This document shows, piece after piece, positions 24,236 through 32,059 of a stretch of DNA of 64,000 nt (position 1 is its first letter; each line of letters opens with the position of its first letter). Source of the stretch: CAZVVT01 sp964630595 (lineage in GTDB: Bacteria; Chlamydiota; Chlamydiia; Chlamydiales; VFKH01); contig CAZVVT010000001.1 in assembly GCA_964630595.1 (NCBI GenBank), positions 186,001-250,000 of the forward strand, in the 5' to 3' direction. A model generated the notes under the pieces. The model was given only the letters and a program-made list of their open reading frames with translations. It had not been told where the DNA came from and made no database searches. The position numbers and the translations under genes are program-made.

Positions 24236-25531
24236 TTACATAATCTGAGCGGCAAGTGCAGCGAGCTCAGAGCGTTCTGTTCTCTCTAAGCACATGTAAC
24301 CGAAGATCTTCTGCTCGCGAAATTTCGCGATTGTATAAGTCAGTCCATTAGAATCTTTATCCAGATAGGGATTATCAATCTGGGTAGCATCCCCTGCTAA
24401 AATAACCTTCGTCCCCTTGCCGGCGCGAGAAATAATGGTTTTTACCTCATGCGGGGTGAGGTTTTGAGCCTCATCAATGATGATGAAGACCTTGGGTAGA
24501 GAGCGACCGCGGATATAGGTGACTGCCTCCATTTCAATCTTCTTGCTGTCCATGACCCAACGCATTGTGTCGTTATCAGGAGCATTGCCCGAAGAACAGA
24601 GCAGTTCTAGGTTATCAAAGATCGGCTGCATCCAATGAAAGAGCTTCTCTTCTTTTAACCCCGGTAAAAAGCCAATGTCTTTCCCAAGAGGCATGATGGG
24701 ACGACTCACCAAAATCTTGGCAAAACTTCCCTCATCAAAAACCTTGCGCATACCGCAGGCTAGTGCCAGAAGGGTTTTTCCCGTTCCCGCTTGGCCCACT
24801 AAACTCACCAATTTGATGTCATCGCGCATCAACAAATCAAGAGCACACCGCTGCTCTACGTTCAACGGGCCAATGCCCCAAATCGGCTCTTTATAGCGCA
24901 CAAGAGGAATGAGCTGCCCCTTCTCCATATGACCCACCGCTTGCGCTCCCGGGCTCACCAGTTGCACATATTCGCCTTGTTGGAAGTCCCCTTCCAATTG
25001 CGCTGTGCCATCTTTCAAGAAATGGTCGATAACAGTCTTTTCTACCTCGATTTGACGCACCCCTCTTTGGAGTTTGTCGTAGGAGAATTTGAGGTTTTCG
25101 TAGTCCTCTGCAGTCAGGCCGCACGCCTCCGCCTTAATGCGCATCGCAAAGTCTTTCGAGACAATCGTGACGTTTTGTCCCTCTTGCTGCAGCGTCTTGC
25201 CCACCATCAGAATACGGTGTGAGGGTAGCGAGGGGATGAAGTCAAACTGCTTGGTGTGTTCCTGCTTGAAATTGATCTGTACACGGACTGTGGAGTCATT
25301 TTGGACCTTTACCCCAGCGTGCAAATCCCCCTGTCCCGTATAGCGCAAGCCCTCCAGCCTTTGGATGGCAATCCGGGCGCTTTTCCCGAGGTCTTCCCGT
25401 GACTTTTTCATCACTTCGAGCTCCTCTACCACCGCCAGGGGCAACACGACATCCCCTCCGGTAAATTTGAAAATCGCCTCTGGATCGTGCAGTAAGACGT
25501 TGGTATCCAATATGAAAGTTTTCCGGCTCAT
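24236..25531 (-). CDS. PIN-PhoH fusion ATPase (PhoH2/YlaK type)
   Basis: This 431-residue protein has an N-terminal PIN nuclease domain ('FILDTNVLLHDPEAIFKF' with metal-binding Asp, 'VVEELEVMKK', 'IVSKDFAMRIKA'). The C-terminal PhoH ATPase shows Walker A 'GQAGTGKTLLALA', 'LVSRPIMPLGKDIGFLPG', Walker B-like 'VFIIIDEAQNLTPHEVK' and sensor 'ILAGDATQIDNPYLD'. Such PIN-PhoH proteins are RNA helicase/ribonucleases in bacteria. ATG 25531 begins the PIN strand. A CIRCE-like inverted repeat sits 52 bases upstream, raising heat-shock control by HrcA. Confidence 0.93.
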   Translation of the reverse strand: MSRKTFILDTNVLLHDPEAIFKFTGGDVVLPLAVVEELEVMKKSREDLGKSARIAIQRLEGLRYTGQGDLHAGVKVQNDSTVRVQINFKQEHTKQFDFIPSLPSHRILMVGKTLQQEGQNVTIVSKDFAMRIKAEACGLTAEDYENLKFSYDKLQRGVRQIEVEKTVIDHFLKDGTAQLEGDFQQGEYVQLVSPGAQAVGHMEKGQLIPLVRYKEPIWGIGPLNVEQRCALDLLMRDDIKLVSLVGQAGTGKTLLALACGMRKVFDEGSFAKILVSRPIMPLGKDIGFLPGLKEEKLFHWMQPIFDNLELLCSSGNAPDNDTMRWVMDSKKIEMEAVTYIRGRSLPKVFIIIDEAQNLTPHEVKTIISRAGKGTKVILAGDATQIDNPYLDKDSNGLTYTIAKFREQKIFGYMCLERTERSELAALAAQIM

Positions 25532-25582
25532 TAGCTGCCAATAAATACAGGAAGGGGCAACATCGACTCAAGAAAGAAAAAA

Positions 25583-25609
25583 TCAGCACTCTAGCCGGTA
25601 GAGTGCTAA
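25583..25609. promoter_or_regulatory. CIRCE-like element (HrcA operator)
   Basis: TCAGCACTC - nine bases - GAGTGCTAA matches the CIRCE consensus TTAGCACTC-N9-GAGTGCTAA at 17 of 18 positions. It sits between the divergent phoH-type gene (start 25531, minus) and the SWIM gene (start 25653, plus), where a terminator would have nothing to terminate. HrcA binds CIRCE to repress heat-shock genes in chlamydiae. The two bases flanking each inner arm also pair, so a hairpin is possible in RNA. Confidence 0.75.
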
Positions 25610-25652
25610 TTTTTGAATTGCGCCATAATTCCCCCTTTTCTATGATGGGGTC

Positions 25653-26351
25653 ATGAAGATTCGGATTACGGAAAAGCTTCTCTGCCTGCCCCCCTTTCTC
25701 TCCACTACCTGGGAGCAGGTGCGCTACTTGAAATTAGAAATCGATAAGGCTGGCCATGAGGTGCTGGTCATTTGCATGTCGGATGGGGGCATAGTGCGCC
25801 TTCTGGACATCAACGAAAAGCTGCTCTCTGCCATATTTGAGGGCCATTTACGCTTTCTCGAAGAGCGCGCTAAGGCAAGCGTTGTGCAGCATGCTCTCGG
25901 CCATTTTGAGCAGATGTTGGCCCATCTCAAATCAGGGATTTTGACTCCGGAAAACGTAGCCGATCTGCTCAGCCACAATGCCGAGCACGCTGGCCTTCCA
26001 CCCCTTCCCAAAGAGGTTTTGGACAAGATTACCCAGGTAGCCCACTGGATTACCCCTCAAGAAGCAAGCGCTATGCCCCATCCTGAAGAGGGGTGCAACT
26101 GCGTACACTGCCAAATTGCTCGTACGATCCAGGAAAAGGTCTCCTCTACGGACGAGATGGGCGGAGAAGAGGTAAAGCTGGAAGAGCTCTCCTTCCGCGA
26201 CTGGATTGTGCAGGAAATGGGCGACAAACTCTACCAGGTAACCAATCCAGACAACCCTCAAGACCAATATTCTGTATTTTTAGGCTCCCCAATTGGCTGC
26301 ACATGTGGTATGAAGGACTGCGAACACATCAAAACCGTATTGAACACCTAA
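25653..26351 (+). CDS. SWIM zinc-finger protein of unknown function
   Basis: This 232-residue protein is mostly helical, with no signal or membrane segment. The C-terminus carries 'GCTCGMKDCEHIKTVL', a C-x-C...C-x-H SWIM zinc finger, preceded by a strand region 'YQVTNPDNPQDQYSVFLG'. Another cysteine cluster, 'GCNCVHCQ', lies near 147-154. SWIM fingers bind DNA or protein. The N-terminal 130 residues are not recognised. The following SH3 gene begins immediately at its stop codon, so they are cotranscribed. It lies downstream of the CIRCE-like site. I could not identify a known chlamydial orthologue. Confidence 0.75.
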   Translation: MKIRITEKLLCLPPFLSTTWEQVRYLKLEIDKAGHEVLVICMSDGGIVRLLDINEKLLSAIFEGHLRFLEERAKASVVQHALGHFEQMLAHLKSGILTPENVADLLSHNAEHAGLPPLPKEVLDKITQVAHWITPQEASAMPHPEEGCNCVHCQIARTIQEKVSSTDEMGGEEVKLEELSFRDWIVQEMGDKLYQVTNPDNPQDQYSVFLGSPIGCTCGMKDCEHIKTVLNT

Positions 26352-27089
26352 ATGCTCTTTCTTCTTCTCGCTGCCGCTGCTGCAACCTTCCCCTTCGAAG
26401 GACAGGTCATTACCGAAAATGTGCGCGTGCGTAGCGAGCCCAGCACCAAAGGGATCATTGTCAAAGAGCTGAAAGCGGGAGAACATTTGCGCATCGTGGG
26501 CGAGTATGGTGACTTCTTTGCCGTGCAACCAGAGATGGTATGGGTCTACGGTCGCTATGTCAGCGATGGCCAAATCACCGGCGACCATGTCAACGTTCGC
26601 CTTCACCCCGACCTGCAATCTCCCGTTGTTGCTACGCTGAACAAGGGCGACAAAGTCACTACAAGCGAAACTCAAGGGGCAGCAAAGTGGGTGGCTATTA
26701 CTCCCCCCTCTTCTGTGCACTTCTATGTCACGAAGAAATATATCACCGCTGCAGAACCCGTGAATACTCTCAAGCCGTGGCAGCAGAAAGAGATTCTTGC
26801 CTACGAAGCGTGGGCCAATCAAAATGCACAAGCCACCGCTGAGCTGTGGAGCGATCTGCAAAACAGCCTCTCCACTAACCTGACGGGCACAATTGTCGCT
26901 TACAAAGGAAGTCCTCACGCCCCGGGCAATTTTCTTCTTATGGATGGAGACAAACCACTAGCCTTTCTCTACAGCGCACAGATCGATCTACACTCCTTCG
27001 AAAAGAAAACGGTATCTTTGAAAGCCGTGGCACGCAGCAATCAACAATTCTCTCTGCCTGCCTATTCGGTGCTCAGCGTCACACCCTGA
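26352..27089 (+). CDS. Exported bacterial SH3-domain protein
   Basis: This 245-residue protein starts with a short signal peptide (MLFLLLAAAAATFPFEG). Two SH3b modules follow: about 17-70 ('ENVRVRSEPSTKGIIVKELKAGEHLRIVGE') and about 77-130 ('DHVNVRLHPDLQSPVVATLNKGDKV'). A helical linker and a C-terminal beta domain complete it. SH3b domains bind peptidoglycan peptides or protein ligands in the periplasm. Its ATG directly follows the TAA of the SWIM gene. Its last 28 bases overlap the convergent rmuC gene. Confidence 0.85.
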   Translation: MLFLLLAAAAATFPFEGQVITENVRVRSEPSTKGIIVKELKAGEHLRIVGEYGDFFAVQPEMVWVYGRYVSDGQITGDHVNVRLHPDLQSPVVATLNKGDKVTTSETQGAAKWVAITPPSSVHFYVTKKYITAAEPVNTLKPWQQKEILAYEAWANQNAQATAELWSDLQNSLSTNLTGTIVAYKGSPHAPGNFLLMDGDKPLAFLYSAQIDLHSFEKKTVSLKAVARSNQQFSLPAYSVLSVTP

Positions 27090-28168
27090 GTGTCTCTTAC
27101 ATCTCGTACTGTGACGAGTGATTCAAACTCCACTTCCGGCAGCCGCTTTGCTTGCGGCATGACCCGCGCTTCTAAGCTACCCACAGCGCCATTATAGGCC
27201 TCCGCTGCTTGGTTAAGCGATTTCCCCACACGGTTGAAATGCACCAGAAAATCGCGCACACGCTTAAACAGTTCGCGCGCATTGCCCGCCATCTCTTCCG
27301 CTTTTTCGCAAAACTGCTGCTGGCGCCAACCCAGCGATACCGCTTTGAGCAGCGCGATGAGCGTGGTGGGCGTGGCAAGGAGCACTCGATCGCCAATCGC
27401 CTCTTCCAGCAGGGCAGGATCCTCTTTCAAAGCTGCATTGAAGAAAGATTCACCCGGCAAAAAGAGAATGACAAACTCCGGTGCCTTGGCAAATTGATCC
27501 CAATAGCGCTTTTGTCCCAGCGTCTTGATATGCCCTTTGACGTGTGCGGCGTGCTCAGCAAACTTTCTTTCGCGTAAATGTTCGTCTTGGATCTCGTGTG
27601 CCTCTAAAAGGGCCGATAAGGGCGCTTTGGCATCGATGATGATGTGGCCCCCTCCGGGCAGCTTAATGACCATATCAGGGCGCAAACGGCGATCTTCCCC
27701 CGCTGTCTGCTCCACAAAATCGACATGAGCCATCATGCCCGCTAATTCCACCACCCGCTTCAACTGCATCTCGCCCCATTGACCACGTGCATGCGGCTGC
27801 TTCATGATCGATACGAGATTGGTCGTCTCCCTGCGCAAGCCCTCCTGAGCCGTTAAAAGCCCCTTAATCTGCTCCCTCAGCCCACTATAGTCCCCCACGC
27901 GCGCCTTTTCCCACTCCTGGACCTTGCGATCAAAAGCGGTCAAAGCTTCCCTGATCGGCCCTACCTGCTCTTGCAGTACATCGCGGCTGGTCTCCATCGC
28001 ATCTCGCGACATCAAACGAAAAGAATCCTGTAGATGAGCCTTGGCCTCCTCTAAAAATTCCTCCTTCATCCGCATCTGCTCTTGCAGCGACGTAACCCGT
28101 TGACGGTGAAATAGATACGCTATAATAGTGAAGAGCCCGAAGGCGCACAAAATGAGAAGAACTTGCAT
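27062..28168 (-). CDS. rmuC: RmuC-family recombination-limiting protein
   Basis: This 368-residue protein has an N-terminal membrane helix ('VLLILCAFGLFTIIAYLF'). A long coiled coil (about 22-125) follows, then the RmuC domain with 'ARGQWGEMQLKRVVELAGM', 'RLRPDMVIKLPGGGHIIIDAKAPL' (nuclease-like D...D-x-K core) and 'GESFFNAALKEDP'. RmuC is thought to limit DNA inversions; it resembles a PD-(D/E)xK nuclease. It is shorter than the E. coli protein (about 475), mainly in the coiled coil. It overlaps the convergent SH3 gene by 28 bases. Confidence 0.92.
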   Translation of the reverse strand: MQVLLILCAFGLFTIIAYLFHRQRVTSLQEQMRMKEEFLEEAKAHLQDSFRLMSRDAMETSRDVLQEQVGPIREALTAFDRKVQEWEKARVGDYSGLREQIKGLLTAQEGLRRETTNLVSIMKQPHARGQWGEMQLKRVVELAGMMAHVDFVEQTAGEDRRLRPDMVIKLPGGGHIIIDAKAPLSALLEAHEIQDEHLRERKFAEHAAHVKGHIKTLGQKRYWDQFAKAPEFVILFLPGESFFNAALKEDPALLEEAIGDRVLLATPTTLIALLKAVSLGWRQQQFCEKAEEMAGNARELFKRVRDFLVHFNRVGKSLNQAAEAYNGAVGSLEARVMPQAKRLPEVEFESLVTVRDVRDTQGVTLSTE

Positions 28169-28172
28169 AGCG

Positions 28173-28196
28173 ATTATAGTACTGCATTGCTATAAT
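28173..28196. promoter_or_regulatory. Back-to-back -10-like boxes between rmuC and PAP2 gene
   Basis: ATTATAG (28173-28179) and CTATAAT (28190-28196) form an inverted repeat, each half carrying a TATAAT -10 box pointing to one of the two divergent genes. The plus-strand box ends 7 bases before the PAP2 start codon and the minus-strand box 4 bases before the rmuC start codon, so transcripts would have little or no leader. Confidence 0.4.
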
Positions 28197-28203
28197 TTAG
28201 CCC

Positions 28204-28848
28204 ATGTGGCGTCCTGCCTTATTTCTTGCGGTTTTGCTCCCTTTTAGCGGCATCATTGACTGGCACGTATCCGATGCCGTCTACTCTATCCACCACTGCT
28301 TCTACAAGAAGCAGGCCCTGGTTTCTGGTATCTTTTATTGGGGCCCGACCCTCGTGACTACCTTTGCGGCCTTTTGCATCGGCATTATGATCGCCAGCTA
28401 CTGGAAACCCTCACTGGTGCGTTGGAGAGCTCCTGCGGCCCTTTTTGTCCTCTCCTGGGCTGTGGGCTTAGCTCTCGTCCACGGCGTCAAAATTGCCTGG
28501 CCCCGTCCTCGCCCCTGCCAAGTCATCGACTTTGGCGGTTTCGCTCCCTACCGCGCCCTGTATGAGCCTTTGTTCGACAGCGGCTTAACCAACTTCCACT
28601 CTTTCCCCTCAGCGCATGCAGCAACGGGTTTTTCTTTCTTTGCGCTCTATTTTGCTGGACGGGCGATGAAGCTTGCGTGGCTGAAAAATGTCGGGTTAAT
28701 CGCTGCGCTTATCATGGGAATAGCCCTCAGCACATCACGCATACTGGCAGGCGGTCATTTTCTTTTTGATACGATCTGCGCAGCTGCCGTGATGTGGTAC
28801 ATCCCACAGTTTCTACTCAAAAAAGTAGGCTTTCACTCGGTGAAGTAA
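28204..28848 (+). CDS. PAP2-family membrane lipid phosphatase
   Basis: This 214-residue integral membrane protein has about six helices and the three phosphatase signatures: 'KIAWPRPRP' (K-x6-R-P), 'FPSAHAATG' (P-S-x-H) and 'SRILAGGHFLFD' (S-R-x5-H-x3-D). Enzymes of this class remove phosphate from phosphatidic acid, phosphatidylglycerophosphate, undecaprenyl pyrophosphate or lipid A (LpxE type). Neighbouring heptose genes make an LPS or lipid-carrier role plausible, though unproven. Its 3' end overlaps a 59-residue minus-strand ORF by 16 bases. Confidence 0.9.
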   Translation: MWRPALFLAVLLPFSGIIDWHVSDAVYSIHHCFYKKQALVSGIFYWGPTLVTTFAAFCIGIMIASYWKPSLVRWRAPAALFVLSWAVGLALVHGVKIAWPRPRPCQVIDFGGFAPYRALYEPLFDSGLTNFHSFPSAHAATGFSFFALYFAGRAMKLAWLKNVGLIAALIMGIALSTSRILAGGHFLFDTICAAAVMWYIPQFLLKKVGFHSVK

Positions 28849-29012
28849 GACTGCGCTTTCTCAATCATGAGAGCTGCTAGATCGTTATCACCATCAAAGG
28901 TCATCTCCACATGCATTTTGCCGTCCGGGCTAGGCTCTGCGCAGGTTATGAGAATGCGGCACGCTGCATTGTTTGCACGGCTAAAATGTTCTTGTACGCC
29001 ACCGTCTGTCAT
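28833..29012 (-). CDS. Small conserved-looking protein downstream of hldE (59 aa)
   Basis: ATG 29012 to TGA 28833 encodes 59 residues, soluble and acidic ('MTDGGVQEHFSRANNAACRI...'). The second half reads 'MHVEMTFDGDNDLAALMIEKAQSYFTE', an amphipathic strand-helix arrangement like small domains of about 60 residues. It lies 19 bases after the heptose kinase stop, on the same strand, filling what would otherwise be a 180-base gap, which supports it as a third cistron of the hldD-hldE operon. No clear Shine-Dalgarno is visible. Not recognised. Confidence 0.65.
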   Translation of the reverse strand: MTDGGVQEHFSRANNAACRILITCAEPSPDGKMHVEMTFDGDNDLAALMIEKAQSYFTE

Positions 29013-29031
29013 CTTGTGGTGGAATATATGC

Positions 29032-30282
29032 TTATAAAGAAATTGTGCGCAACGGAGAGAATCGCGCGAGCAGAGATTGCAGGCTAGCCGCGTCTGTCAA
29101 CACGAAATCGACATCATCCAATCCGGCAATAAAATGCACCGTTTCCTCTGGTTGCGCTGTTTCCAAAAAGAGAATGACCTCTCCTTGTGCTGCGCGCAAT
29201 GCTTTGAAAAGCTCTGAAGAGAGAGTGCCCTGCAAACGAATCAATGTGTAGGGATGCTCTTTGAGAATCGTTTCCAACAAGAAGAGGTGGCTCGCATCGA
29301 GAATTTTGTTTAAGGCATCATCTTCATAAAGACGCTTGGCAATATCGCCCAGGCCGACGCGTGCGCAGCCGAGCTGCTCAATGGCAATGCCCGCTGCAAT
29401 ATTAGAGAGGCGGGCCCCTTCCGTCAGAGAAAGGCCATTGGCAAGGGCGCAGGAGAGCACCGCCAGCACAGTATCGCCTGCTCCCGTTACATCTTTGATT
29501 TGGCGTATGCGTACGGGGAAGTGTTCATGCTTGCCATCTTTGAAGAAGAGCGAGATGCCCTCTTCCGAACGCGTGATAAAGAGAGAGTCGACAGAGAACT
29601 GTTTGTGCAATTGATCGGCAACAGACTCAATGTTCTCGTGGCGATCAAGACCGGCTGCTGCATACGCCTCGCCCACATTGGGCTTGAGAATGGTGGCGCC
29701 GTTGTACTTAGAAAAGTCGCGCCCTTTGGGATCGACGATAACAGGAATGCTGCGCTTTTTTGCCTCGTCAATGACAGCGCGAATCAGAGGCGTCGACAAG
29801 AACCCTTTGCCATAATCAGAAAGAGCCACAACACCTACTTGGTCCAACTGGCCTCGAGCGAATTGGAGAGCCGCTTCTTGCACCGTTGAGGGGGTTGAGC
29901 CCTCTTCGTAGTCGAGGCGCACCAACTGTTGGTTGCCCGCGATGATGCGATTTTTGACCGGAGTTTTCCACGTCTCTTGAACACAGAGTCCCTCTGTCGT
30001 CAGCCCCTCTTTTTTCATTGCCGCGCGAATCACTTCGCCGGTTGCATCAGAGCCGATGCGGCCCACCATAATGGGCTCGAGCCCCATGGAGAGCATGTTG
30101 AGCAAGACATTGCCTGCTCCGCCGATGCGCTCATATTGCTCATGAACGTTCAGAACGGGAACGGGTGCTTCCGGAGAGATGCGGCGCACAGAACCAATTG
30201 TGTAGCTGTCGAGCATCAAATCGCCCAAAAGCAGCACCTTCTTTGAAGCAAGGCGAGAAATTGCGTTGGCCAGCTTTACCAT
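29032..30282 (-). CDS. hldE: Heptose-7-phosphate kinase (HldE kinase domain) with degenerate C-terminal extension
   Basis: This 416-residue protein has a PfkB-family sugar kinase in residues 1-320: 'GDLMLDSYTIGSVRRISPEAPVPVL', 'GGAGNVLLNMLSMG', and the catalytic GAGD in 'DVTGAGDTVLAVLSC'. This matches the HldE kinase half, which makes D-glycero-beta-D-manno-heptose 1,7-bisphosphate for LPS core. Bifunctional HldE (about 475 aa) continues with an adenylyltransferase carrying H-x-G-H. Here the C-terminal about 85 residues lack any H-x-G-H or 'GCFD' motif, though their helix/strand pattern is reminiscent. The second activity is therefore likely lost or supplied elsewhere. It overlaps hldD by 7 bases. 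Confidence 0.85.
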   Translation of the reverse strand: MVKLANAISRLASKKVLLLGDLMLDSYTIGSVRRISPEAPVPVLNVHEQYERIGGAGNVLLNMLSMGLEPIMVGRIGSDATGEVIRAAMKKEGLTTEGLCVQETWKTPVKNRIIAGNQQLVRLDYEEGSTPSTVQEAALQFARGQLDQVGVVALSDYGKGFLSTPLIRAVIDEAKKRSIPVIVDPKGRDFSKYNGATILKPNVGEAYAAAGLDRHENIESVADQLHKQFSVDSLFITRSEEGISLFFKDGKHEHFPVRIRQIKDVTGAGDTVLAVLSCALANGLSLTEGARLSNIAAGIAIEQLGCARVGLGDIAKRLYEDDALNKILDASHLFLLETILKEHPYTLIRLQGTLSSELFKALRAAQGEVILFLETAQPEETVHFIAGLDDVDFVLTDAASLQSLLARFSPLRTISL

Positions 30283-31271
30283 GTCTTACCGCCCACCAAG
30301 TAATTGCGCACATAATCAAAAATGGCCTCTTCAAAAGAGGTCAAGCGATGGGCAGGAAAGGCCCTTTCAAACTTTTCCATCTCTGCACAGGTGTAGTTTT
30401 GGTACTTGCCTTGCAGTTCAGCGGGCATATCGACGTATTCGATGTTAACAGGCTGATCCAGCGCCTCAAAAACCGTCTTTGCCAAATGGTTCCATGTGTG
30501 AGGGTGTCCAAAGCCGATGTTAAACAAACCACACGTAGAGCTTTCTAAAAAGCCCAAGGTCATGCGTGCGGCATCTTTACCGTAGAGGAAGTCGCGGGCT
30601 TGTTCTCCGTCTCCAAAGCGGTCAAGATCGGAAGGATTGGGAGAGTACTTAAAGAGGCGCACCACGCCGTGCTCGAGAATCTGCGGCACCATCTTGCAAA
30701 ACACGGAGGCCATCGGCCCTTTGTGGTATTCGTTGGGGCCAAAAATATTGAAATATTTGAGTCCTACTACCTGGTCTAAAAGACCTTGGGCCTTCATCCA
30801 CAGGTCAACGAGGTGTTTGGAATAGCCATACATGTTCAATGGCTGCAGTTCATCTAATCGATTTTCGTCATCGGAAAATCCATTGCTGCCATCGCCGTAC
30901 GTAGCGGCAGAAGAGGCGTAGATAAAGCGGATTTCATGTTTGACAGCCCACTCACACAAACGCATGGTGTAATGGGTGTTATTTTCGAGAAGGTAGTTTG
31001 CATCAAACTCCATGGTGTTGGAGCAGGCGCCGAGGTGAAAAATCGCACCAATCTCGTCTTCTCGGCCTACCAGCCAAGAGAAAAACTGGTTTTTATGAAG
31101 GATATCGATAAAGCGCTTGCCCACCAGGTTTTTCCACTTTTCGCTGGATCCTAGGTTGTCCACCACAACGATGTTGGTGTACCCTCGGTCATTGAGAAGG
31201 CGAATCAGGCAGGAGCCGATAAAACCGGCCCCGCCTGTAACGATGATAAGCTTGTCCCTTGAGATATCCAC
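30276..31271 (-). CDS. hldD: ADP-L-glycero-D-manno-heptose 6-epimerase
   Basis: This 331-residue extended SDR has the Rossmann loop 'TGGAGFIGSCL', 'HLGACSNTMEFD' (HldD-specific), the catalytic 'ASSAATYGDG' Ser and 'YGYSKHLVD' (Y-x-x-x-K). 'KYFNIFGPNEYHKGPMASV' and 'FGDGEQARDFLYGKD' are characteristic of HldD. It converts ADP-D-glycero- to ADP-L-glycero-manno-heptose for the LPS inner core. Members of the Chlamydiaceae have heptose-less LPS (established), so this pair indicates a different LPS core. It is the first gene of a minus-strand operon and lies 14 bases after rplI. Confidence 0.93.
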   Translation of the reverse strand: MDISRDKLIIVTGGAGFIGSCLIRLLNDRGYTNIVVVDNLGSSEKWKNLVGKRFIDILHKNQFFSWLVGREDEIGAIFHLGACSNTMEFDANYLLENNTHYTMRLCEWAVKHEIRFIYASSAATYGDGSNGFSDDENRLDELQPLNMYGYSKHLVDLWMKAQGLLDQVVGLKYFNIFGPNEYHKGPMASVFCKMVPQILEHGVVRLFKYSPNPSDLDRFGDGEQARDFLYGKDAARMTLGFLESSTCGLFNIGFGHPHTWNHLAKTVFEALDQPVNIEYVDMPAELQGKYQNYTCAEMEKFERAFPAHRLTSFEEAIFDYVRNYLVGGKTW

Positions 31272-31285
31272 AAGAGCTGAGTATA

Positions 31286-31741
31286 TCAGCTTTCGGGTTG
31301 CACAATCAACTTCACAGAAGCGGCAACGCCCTCTTTCAAACGCAAGTTCACCACATGCTCACCCGTTGTTTTAATGGGGTGTTGCAGAGCAATAAAGCGT
31401 TTTTCGAGAACAAATCCCTTCTCAGCCAGTAGAGCCACAATGTCTTGTGCGCTTACGGAACCGTACAAGTTGCCCTCTTGGTCCACCTTCACTGTGATCG
31501 ACAAGACGACATCGGTAAGAGCTGCAGCCAATTGATCCGCCTCTTGACGGTCAACAACGGCTTGCTTGGCCCTTTCTTCTTGCAGACGCTTCTGCATACG
31601 GCGCGCATTGGCATCCGCCAATCGAGCCTTTTTCGTCGGCATCAGGAAGTTGCGTGCAAAACCGGGACGTACGCGAACGATATCCCCGCTTTTACCCACA
31701 CCGTGCACATCTGCCAATAAGAGAATTTCTGTTTGGGCCAT
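31286..31741 (-). CDS. rplI: 50S ribosomal protein L9
   Basis: This 151-residue protein begins with the L9 N-terminal domain 'ILLLADVHGVGKSGDIVRVRPGFARNFLMP', continues with the long connecting helix (ARRMQKRLQEERAK) and ends with a C-terminal globular domain. It binds 23S rRNA at the base of the L1 stalk. It is one base after rpsR, in the order rplY-pth-rpsF-rpsR-rplI seen in chlamydiae. Confidence 0.97.
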   Translation of the reverse strand: MAQTEILLLADVHGVGKSGDIVRVRPGFARNFLMPTKKARLADANARRMQKRLQEERAKQAVVDRQEADQLAAALTDVVLSITVKVDQEGNLYGSVSAQDIVALLAEKGFVLEKRFIALQHPIKTTGEHVVNLRLKEGVAASVKLIVQPES

Positions 31742-31742
31742 A

Positions 31743-32057
31743 TTATGCTTCCCCTACAAATGGGAGCAATGCCATGTGGCGTGCTCGTTTTACTGCCAGC
31801 GCCAGTCTTCGTTGGAAGAAGGCGGTTGCGCCACTCACACGTCGAGGCAAAATCTTGCCGCGCTCTGTAATGAAGCGCTTCAATGTGTCCAGGTCTTTAT
31901 AGTCGATGTCCTTGAACTTCGCCTGTGTAAAGGGGCACGCTTTGCGCTTTCTGCTGAACAGACGGTCTGAACCACCCATTCCACCCTCAGGGCGCTTTCT
32001 AAAAGGGCGCTGTTCTGCTCCAGGAATCTCTTCCATAGGGGGGCCAAATTTTTTCAT
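31743..32057 (-). CDS. rpsR: 30S ribosomal protein S18
   Basis: The 104-residue protein has the S18 core 'ACPFTQAKFKDIDYKDLDTLKRFITERGKILPRRVSGA' visible from residue 40 on, and 'AVKRARHMALLPFV' at the end. It binds S6 on the 16S platform. ATG 32057 is used; an upstream GTG at 32063 overlaps the rpsF stop and has GAGGTG closer, so the true start may be two codons earlier. The first 35 residues are a Pro/Gly/Arg-rich extension. Confidence 0.95.
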   Translation of the reverse strand: MKKFGPPMEEIPGAEQRPFRKRPEGGMGGSDRLFSRKRKACPFTQAKFKDIDYKDLDTLKRFITERGKILPRRVSGATAFFQRRLALAVKRARHMALLPFVGEA

Positions 32058-32059
32058 GC

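Noticed and set aside
25583..25609. Ordinary terminator hairpin instead of CIRCE
   Set aside because: It sits between two divergent starts with no gene reading into it, and the arms match the CIRCE consensus at 17 of 18 positions.
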